NCBI GenBank assembly: GCA_024710825.1
Contig: JANJUA010000202.1
Coordinates: forward strand, 1 to 10,573
Reading direction: 5' to 3'
Source: Solirubrobacteraceae bacterium
Lineage (GTDB): Bacteria > Actinomycetota > Thermoleophilia > Solirubrobacterales > Solirubrobacteraceae
Length of the DNA stretch: 10,573 nucleotides
Below are positions 5,717 through 10,573 of the stretch, piece by piece (the stretch's first letter is position 1; each line of letters opens with the position of its first letter). The notes beneath the pieces are model-generated. The model was not told the DNA's origin, did not search any database, and saw only the letters and a list, made by a program, of their open reading frames with translations. The translations under genes and the position numbers were made by a program.

Positions 5717-6372
5717 TCCGAAGCGGCCCCGTCGACCCGGCGGACTTCCGGGCCCGCGGGATTCGCGCCCGCGACGCGCTGCGAGGCAACCTCGAGGACG
5801 ACGCGCTCGAGCAGTACGTCACCGAGCGCGTGATGACGACGACGCTCGACAAGGCGCTGAACTGGGCGCGCGGCAACGCGATCTTCCCCGCGACGTTCGG
5901 CCTGGCCTGCTGCGCGATCGAGATGATGACGATCGTCGCCGGCCGGATGGACGTCGCGCGCTTCGGCGCCGAGGCGTTCCGCGGCTCGCCGCGCCAGTCG
6001 GACCTGATGATCATCTCGGGCCGCATCAGCATCAAGATGGCCCCGATCGTCCGGCGCGTCTACGACCAGATGCTCGAGCCGAAGTGGGCGATCGCGATGG
6101 GCGCCTGCTCGTCGTCGATGGGCATCTTCAACAACTACTCGCTGGTGCCGGCCGACAAGTTCCTGCCGGTCGACGTCCACGTGCCCGGCTGCCCGCCTCG
6201 CCCCGAGGCGCTCATGCACGGCATCCTCAAGCTGCGCAGCATGATCCAGGACGACCCGAAGCTCGGCTGGCGCGACCGCTACGAGGCGCGCGGCACCGAG
6301 GAGCTCGTCGGCGACCCCCGGCAGGCGCCGGCCGCGGTCAACGTCTTCCAGCCCGAGGACCATCGTGCCTGA
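5707..6372 (+). CDS. nuoB: NADH-quinone oxidoreductase subunit B
   Basis: A peripheral subunit of complex I (221 residues) that carries the terminal 4Fe-4S cluster N2, which passes electrons to quinone. All four cluster cysteines are present: the tandem Cys68-Cys69 in FGLACCAIEMM, Cys134 in GACSSS and Cys162 in VPGCPPRPEA. About 40 poorly conserved N-terminal residues precede the core, which begins near TTTLDKALNWARGN. Compared with E. coli NuoB from memory, the segment between the last two cysteines is one residue shorter (28 rather than 29), with VPADKF where VQGVDKF is usual, and Met replaces the first Gly of the common GG pair. The ATG lies within the end of nuoA with GAGG 9 nt upstream. 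The stop overlaps the nuoC start by 8 bp, which points to coupled translation. Confidence 0.96.
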   Translation: MEIVRSGPVDPADFRARGIRARDALRGNLEDDALEQYVTERVMTTTLDKALNWARGNAIFPATFGLACCAIEMMTIVAGRMDVARFGAEAFRGSPRQSDLMIISGRISIKMAPIVRRVYDQMLEPKWAIAMGACSSSMGIFNNYSLVPADKFLPVDVHVPGCPPRPEALMHGILKLRSMIQDDPKLGWRDRYEARGTEELVGDPRQAPAAVNVFQPEDHRA

Positions 6373-6913
6373 CGCGACGGGGCTCGAGCTGCTCGCCGGG
6401 GAGCTGCGCGACGCCGACGCCGACACGGTGCTCGGCACGCTGTACTTCCGCGACAAGGGCGCCATCGACGTGGCGCCTTCCCGCATCCGCGAGGTGCTGC
6501 GCTTCCTCAAGGGGAAGGGCTACACGTTCCTCGCGTCCGTCCACGGCCTCGACTACTACCCCGAGGAGCCGCGGCTCGGCGTCCAGTACGAGCTGCTGGA
6601 CATGAGCAGCGTCGACCGCCTGACCGTCCGCCTGCGAGTACCCGTCGACGCACCCAACGTCCCGTCGGTCACGCCGGAGTGGCCCACGGCCGACCACCAG
6701 GAGCGCGAGGTCTGGGACATGTTCGGCGTCGTCTTCGACGGCCACCCGGATCCGCGGCGCATCCTCATGCCCGAGGACTACGAGGGCCACCCGCAGCGCC
6801 GCGACTTCCCGGTCGGCGGCGAGCCGGTCCTCTTCACCTACCACCAGGCGCAGGGCACCGACTACACGCTCGGCGTCGACCCGCCCCACGAGGGAAGCAG
6901 CACCCCGGCATGA
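6365..6913 (+). CDS. nuoC: NADH-quinone oxidoreductase subunit C
   Basis: A 182-residue complex I subunit (30-kDa family) that packs against NuoD and NuoB in the connecting module and carries no cofactor. The N-terminal half is the alpha/beta domain (VLRFLKGKGYTFLASVHGLD). The family signature EREVWDMFGVVFDGHPDPRR is followed by ILMPEDYEGHPQRRDFPVGG. The length is normal for a stand-alone NuoC; it is not fused to NuoD as in E. coli. The start is GTG at 6365, within the last codons of nuoB, supported by GAGGA 5 nt upstream. The TGA forms an ATGA overlap with nuoD. Confidence 0.96.
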   Translation: MPDATGLELLAGELRDADADTVLGTLYFRDKGAIDVAPSRIREVLRFLKGKGYTFLASVHGLDYYPEEPRLGVQYELLDMSSVDRLTVRLRVPVDAPNVPSVTPEWPTADHQEREVWDMFGVVFDGHPDPRRILMPEDYEGHPQRRDFPVGGEPVLFTYHQAQGTDYTLGVDPPHEGSSTPA

Positions 6914-8151
6914 GCTCCGTCGAGACCCGCGACGTCGACGTGCTCGACCTCGGCGAGCTGGGGCACCACGCCGGCGATGCCGAGCAGACCGAGCTGCTGA
7001 CGATCAACCTCGGCCCGCACCACCCGGCGACCCATGGCGTGCTGCGCCTCTACACCACGCTCGAGGGCGAGGTCATCCGGGACATCAAGCCGATCATCGG
7101 CTACGTCCACACGGGCATCGAGAAGACCGCCGAGGACAAGAGCTACTGGAAGGTCATCCCCGTCGTCGAGCGGATGGACTACCTGGCCTACTACTTCAAC
7201 GCGCACGCGTTCTGCGGCGCGGTCGAGACGCTGCTGGAGCTCGAGGTCCCCAAGCGCGCCCAGTACCTGCGCGTCATCCATCTCGAGCTCAACCGCATCC
7301 AGAGCCACCTCGTCTGGCTCGGCACCTCGGCGCTCGACGTCGGCGCGATGTCGCTGCTCTTCTACTGCTTCCGCGAGCGCGAGAACTGCCTGGACCTCTT
7401 CGAGATGTCCTCCGGCCAGCGGATGCACACCCGCTACATCCAGGTCGGCGGGGTCATGGAGGACATCCCGGTCGGCTTCGCGGAGAAGGCCAAGGCGTTC
7501 ACGAAGCGCATGCGCAACTCGGCGGACGACTACCACGCGCTGCTCTCCAAGAACGAGATCTTCCTCAACCGCATGCGCAACGTCACGCCGCTCGACGAGC
7601 AGACGCTGCTCGACCTGGGCGTCACGGGCCCGCTGCTGCGCGCCGCGGGCAACCCGTGGGACCTGCGCAAGGCGCAGCCGTACAGCTCCTACGAGGACTT
7701 CGACTTCAAGATCCCGGTCGGCACCAAGGGCGACAACTGGGATCGCTACGCGGTGCGCATGGCCGAGATCTACGAGTCCTGCGACATCATCGACCAGGCG
7801 CTCGACGGCCTTCCGGAGGGCGCGCACATCGCCGACGACCGCAAGGTGGTGCTGCCGCCCCGCCACGAGCTGGCGACCTCGATGGAGGCGCTGATCCACC
7901 ACTTCAAGCTCGTGACCGAGGGCTTCCGCGTCCCGCCGGGCGAGGCGTACTACCCGATCGAGTCGCCGCGCGGCGAGCTCGGCTGCTTCGTGCGCTCCGA
8001 CGGCTCCTCGAAGCCCGCGCGCGTGCACATGCGCGAGCCCTCGTTCGTGAACCTGCAGGCCATCGGTCCGATGGTCACCGACTCCTACATCGCGGACCTC
8101 ATCGCGACGCTCGCGATGCTGGACCCGATCCTCGGCGGCATCGACAGGTGA
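6910..8151 (+). CDS. nuoD: NADH-quinone oxidoreductase subunit D
   Basis: A 413-residue complex I subunit (49-kDa family, related to the NiFe-hydrogenase large subunit) that forms most of the quinone pocket with NuoB. The hallmark LTINLGPHHPATHGVLRL (30-47) includes His42, and RMDYLAYYF (88-96) includes Tyr91; by alignment from memory these match the His38 and Tyr87 that hold the quinone headgroup in Thermus. Other family blocks are IGYVHTGIEKTAE (64-76), ELNRIQSHLVWLG (126-138), SSGQRMHTRYIQVGGV (167-182) and the ending ATLAMLDPILGGIDR. The frame is open further upstream, but ATG at 6910 makes the usual ATGA overlap with the nuoC stop and gives the normal family length. Ribosome binding is probably by coupling, since the nearest AGGG is 15 nt away. 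Confidence 0.97.
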   Translation: MSSVETRDVDVLDLGELGHHAGDAEQTELLTINLGPHHPATHGVLRLYTTLEGEVIRDIKPIIGYVHTGIEKTAEDKSYWKVIPVVERMDYLAYYFNAHAFCGAVETLLELEVPKRAQYLRVIHLELNRIQSHLVWLGTSALDVGAMSLLFYCFRERENCLDLFEMSSGQRMHTRYIQVGGVMEDIPVGFAEKAKAFTKRMRNSADDYHALLSKNEIFLNRMRNVTPLDEQTLLDLGVTGPLLRAAGNPWDLRKAQPYSSYEDFDFKIPVGTKGDNWDRYAVRMAEIYESCDIIDQALDGLPEGAHIADDRKVVLPPRHELATSMEALIHHFKLVTEGFRVPPGEAYYPIESPRGELGCFVRSDGSSKPARVHMREPSFVNLQAIGPMVTDSYIADLIATLAMLDPILGGIDR

Positions 8152-8153
8152 GC

Positions 8154-8789
8154 ATGGAAGTCCGCAGGTTCGAACATGGCTCCCGCGTGCCCGGCTGGGA
8201 TCGCGAGGTCGATCTCTCCAAGGACCCGTCGCAGGTCCCCGACCCGGCCACCACGCCGGTGCCCGAGGACGTGCGCGCGGAGATCGAGGCGCACATGGCG
8301 AAGTACCCCGACAGCCGCTCGGCGACGCTGCCCGCGCTGGCGGCCGTCCAGCGCCACCACGGCTGGTGCTCGCCCGAGGCGATCGAGCAGGCGGCGTGCG
8401 TCATGCGCCTCACGCCCGGCTACCTCACCGCGGTCGCGACCTTCTACGACATGTTCGACACGGAGCCCGTCGGCCGCCACCGCGTCTACGTCTGCACCAA
8501 CATCTCCTGCTCGCTGCGCGGGGCCGACGAGCTCTACGCGCGCGTGAAGGAGCTGACGGACGGCGACGCGGACTTCGCCGTCAAGCGCTTCGAGTGCCTC
8601 GGCGCCTGCGACATCGCCCCGATGGCCTCCGTCGACGGCACCTACGTCGGCCCGCTCGCGCTCTCGGACGTCGAGGAGCTGCTCGACGACGTCCGCAACG
8701 ACCGCGACCCGCTGCCGCGCAAGCAGCTCCGCTACCGCCCCTCCGCCGGAGCGACGACACCTGACGACCACACGGAGGGCACGGCATGA
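8154..8789 (+). CDS. nuoE: NADH-quinone oxidoreductase subunit E
   Basis: A 211-residue thioredoxin-like subunit of the NADH module (24-kDa family) that holds the 2Fe-2S cluster N1a next to the FMN of NuoF. Cluster ligands are Cys114 and Cys119 (CTNISCSLRGA) and Cys148 and Cys152 (CLGACDIAP). Before them is the helical domain LPALAAVQRHHGWCSPE and the family block TAVATFYDMF. The first 40 residues and the last 25 (after about 186) are extra, unconserved-looking tails. ATG at 8154 follows AGG at 8145-8147; GTG at 8148, which overlaps the nuoD stop as GTGA and adds two residues, is an alternative. The stop forms ATGA with nuoF. The frame open upstream is a shadow of nuoD. Confidence 0.95.
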   Translation: MEVRRFEHGSRVPGWDREVDLSKDPSQVPDPATTPVPEDVRAEIEAHMAKYPDSRSATLPALAAVQRHHGWCSPEAIEQAACVMRLTPGYLTAVATFYDMFDTEPVGRHRVYVCTNISCSLRGADELYARVKELTDGDADFAVKRFECLGACDIAPMASVDGTYVGPLALSDVEELLDDVRNDRDPLPRKQLRYRPSAGATTPDDHTEGTA

Positions 8790-10099
8790 GCGAGCTGCTC
8801 CTCTTCCGGGACATCGACGAGCCCGGCCTGAACACGATCGACGTCTACCGGCGCCGCGGCGGCTACGACGACCTGCGCAAGGCGCTCGCGATGCCGCGCG
8901 AGGCGGTCCTCAACGAGCTGCTCGCCTCCGGCCTGCGCGGGCGCGGCGGCGCCGGCTTCGCCATGGGCAAGAAGGTCTCGTTCCTGCCCAAGGGCGCCAT
9001 GGACGTCTACCTCTGCTGCAACGCGGACGAGTCCGAGCCGGGCACGTTCAAGGACCGCGAGATCATGCAGAAGAACCCCCACATGCTCATCGAGGGCATC
9101 ATCATCGCGGCGTACGCGGCGGGGGCGAACAAGGCGTTCATCTACATCCGCGGCGAGTACCGGCTGCAGGCCGACATCCTCGACGCGGCCGTCGCCGAGG
9201 CGGAGGCGGCCGGGTACCTCGGCGACGCGATCCTCGGCTCCGAGCACGACCTCTCCCTCGTCGTGCACCGCGGCGCGGGGGCCTACATCTGCGGCGAGGA
9301 GACGGCGCTGCTCGACTCGCTCGAGGGCAAGCGCGGCAACCCGCGCCTGAAGCCGCCGTTCCCCGCCAACCAGGGCCTCTACCAGGGGCCGACGCTCATC
9401 AACAACGTCGAGACGCTCGCGACGGTGCCGTCGATCATCCGCATGGGCGGCGACGAGTACGCCAAGATCGGCACGGAGACCTCGACCGGCACGAAGCTCG
9501 TCTCGATCTCGGGCCACGTCAAGCGCCCCGGCAACTACGAGATCGAGCTCGGCATCCCCTCGCGCGAGATCATCTACGGCCTGGCCGGCGGCCCGCCGGA
9601 CGGCCGCGAGGTCAAGCTCTGGTTCCCGGGCGGCTCGAGCGCCCCGGTGCTCACCAAGGACGACCTCGACCTCCCCTACGACTTCGACACCCTGGCCAAG
9701 GCCGGCTCGATGCTCGGCTCCGGCGCGATCATCGTGGTCGACGACTCGACCTCGGTCGTCGACGTCGCCTACAAGACCGCCTACTTCTACCGCCACGAGT
9801 CCTGCGGCAAGTGCACCCCCTGCCGGGAGGGCACGAACTGGACCGTGAAGATGCTCGAGCGCATCAAGGCGGGCGAGGCCACGCCGATGGACCTCGACAT
9901 CATGGCGTCGGTCTGCACGAACATCATCGGCAACTGTCTCTGCGTCCTCGGCGACGCGATGGCGATGCCGATCGGCTCGATGGTCGCCAAGTTCCGCGAC
10001 GAGTTCGAGGCCTACATCGAGGAGCGCCGGGCCGCGGCGTGGGCGACCACCGAGGAGCCCGAGCCGGAGCTCGCCATCATCCAGGGAGCCGTCGCCTAG
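8786..10099 (+). CDS. nuoF: NADH-quinone oxidoreductase subunit F
   Basis: The 437-residue NADH-binding subunit (51-kDa family) that takes hydride from NADH onto FMN and passes electrons to 4Fe-4S cluster N3. The FMN/NADH region shows GLRGRGGAGFAMGKK (49-63), CNADESEPGTFKDRE (78-92) and GAGAYICGEETALLDSLEG (163-181). The cluster motif ESCGKCTPCREG gives Cys340, 343 and 346, with Cys386 in LCVLGD as the fourth ligand (Cys384 is adjacent but out of register with E. coli NuoF). The ATG has a strong GGAGG 7 nt upstream (8774-8778) and overlaps the nuoE stop as ATGA. The C-terminal tail after about 420 is short and acidic. The gene is complete and typical in length. Confidence 0.97.
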   Translation: MSELLLFRDIDEPGLNTIDVYRRRGGYDDLRKALAMPREAVLNELLASGLRGRGGAGFAMGKKVSFLPKGAMDVYLCCNADESEPGTFKDREIMQKNPHMLIEGIIIAAYAAGANKAFIYIRGEYRLQADILDAAVAEAEAAGYLGDAILGSEHDLSLVVHRGAGAYICGEETALLDSLEGKRGNPRLKPPFPANQGLYQGPTLINNVETLATVPSIIRMGGDEYAKIGTETSTGTKLVSISGHVKRPGNYEIELGIPSREIIYGLAGGPPDGREVKLWFPGGSSAPVLTKDDLDLPYDFDTLAKAGSMLGSGAIIVVDDSTSVVDVAYKTAYFYRHESCGKCTPCREGTNWTVKMLERIKAGEATPMDLDIMASVCTNIIGNCLCVLGDAMAMPIGSMVAKFRDEFEAYIEERRAAAWATTEEPEPELAIIQGAVA

Positions 10100-10103
10100 C
10101 CCC

Positions 10104-10573
10104 ATGCCGCGCCCAGAGTCGAAGACGATCACCTTCTCGATCGACGGTCGAGAGGTGCAGGCCCCCGAGAACACGATGCTCGTCGACGCCGCCAAGCACG
10201 GCGACGTCGAGATCCCCGTGTTCTGCTACGAGCCCAAGCTCGGCCAGCCGGTCGGCGCCTGCCGCATGTGCCTGGTGGAGATCGAGGGCATCCCGAAGCT
10301 CCAGACGGGCTGCTCCACCCCGGTCAAGGACGGCATGGTCGTCCACACCCAGACCGCGCGCGTGCACGAGGCGCAGGAGGCGGTCGTCGAGTTCCTCCTG
10401 CTCAACCACCCGCTCGACTGCCCCGTCTGCGACAAGGGCGGCGAGTGCCCGCTGCAGGACATCTCGTTCGGCTGGGGCAACGGCCGCTCGCGCTTCATCG
10501 AGCCCAAGCGCCACTTCGAGAAGCCGCTCGCGCTGTCGCCGCTGATCGCGATCGACCGCGAGCGCTGCATCCT
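10104..10573 (+). CDS. nuoG: NADH-quinone oxidoreductase subunit G, 5' part
   Basis: The first 156 codons of the large Fe-S subunit of the NADH module (75-kDa family); the rest lies beyond the window. The N-terminal ferredoxin-like domain binds 2Fe-2S cluster N1b through Cys41 (VFCYE), Cys53 and Cys56 (GACRMCLVE) and Cys70 (TGCSTP). Next is the His-Cys3 motif of cluster N5: His102-x3-Cys106-x2-Cys109-x5-Cys115, read as NHPLDCPVCDKGGECPLQD. The following DRERC at the edge starts the cysteine set of cluster N4. ATG at 10104 is the only sensible start, 4 bp after the nuoF TAG; the nearest purine-rich site (GGGAG, 10084-10088) is rather far, so translation may depend on coupling. The frame is open to the window end. 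Confidence 0.96.
   Translation, partial: MPRPESKTITFSIDGREVQAPENTMLVDAAKHGDVEIPVFCYEPKLGQPVGACRMCLVEIEGIPKLQTGCSTPVKDGMVVHTQTARVHEAQEAVVEFLLLNHPLDCPVCDKGGECPLQDISFGWGNGRSRFIEPKRHFEKPLALSPLIAIDRERCI

Noticed and set aside
6862..8028. 388-codon minus-strand frame inside nuoD
   Set aside because: Shadow of nuoD; repetitive Val/Ala/Arg/Asp composition and no start signals.
8732..10195. 487-codon minus-strand frame across nuoF
   Set aside because: Antisense shadow of nuoF, which has every cofactor motif; the frame has no domain character.
1..10573. Search for tRNA or rRNA genes, CRISPR repeats, insertion sequences, prophage or toxin-antitoxin genes
   Set aside because: No cloverleaf-like segments, regular repeats, transposase motifs or terminal inverted repeats were found by eye; the region reads as ordinary core chromosome.

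Overview
This GC-rich window looks like chromosomal DNA of a high-GC actinobacterium. GTG starts, tightly overlapping genes and the protein style would fit the Thermoleophilia/Solirubrobacterales, but that placement is inference; no rRNA or marker tree is available here. There are no RNA genes, mobile elements, CRISPR arrays or phage genes that I can see. The window holds eleven complete genes and two partial ones, one at each edge.

Left part (1-3757): the 3' end of a plus-strand polytopic membrane protein (LPG-synthase/flippase-type TM domain) meets a minus-strand three-gene cluster head-on. In transcription order the cluster is a membrane-anchored DUF4097-type beta-repeat protein, a HisKA_3-type sensor histidine kinase with a four-helix membrane sensor, and a sugar-type periplasmic-binding lipoprotein. 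The kinase start overlaps the preceding stop (GTGA), and the lipoprotein GTG directly abuts the kinase TAG, so the three are very probably co-transcribed and co-translated. No response regulator and no ABC permease or ATPase is present, so the binding protein may feed a signal to the kinase rather than serve transport. The plus-strand gene has no stop codon where its family homology ends.

Middle (3758-5347): a 38-bp divergent intergenic region separates the signalling cluster from a plus-strand cupredoxin-like lipoprotein whose axial copper ligand position is Gln. A 146-bp gap with a duplicated 10-bp palindrome follows, then a flavin reductase-like protein. Its 3' end overlaps by 20 bp a minus-strand four-helix membrane protein of unknown function, which is divergent from the respiratory operon.

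Right part (5348-10573): the start of a canonical respiratory complex I operon, nuoA-nuoB-nuoC-nuoD-nuoE-nuoF-nuoG (nuoG is cut by the window end). The genes overlap by a few bases or lie within 4 bp of each other. All expected Fe-S cysteines, the FMN/NADH site and the quinone-site His and Tyr can be seen. These subunits make up the NADH-oxidising N module (E, F, G), the connecting Q module (B, C, D) and the first membrane subunit (A). An AT-rich island with a TATAAC box just before nuoA is the likely operon promoter.
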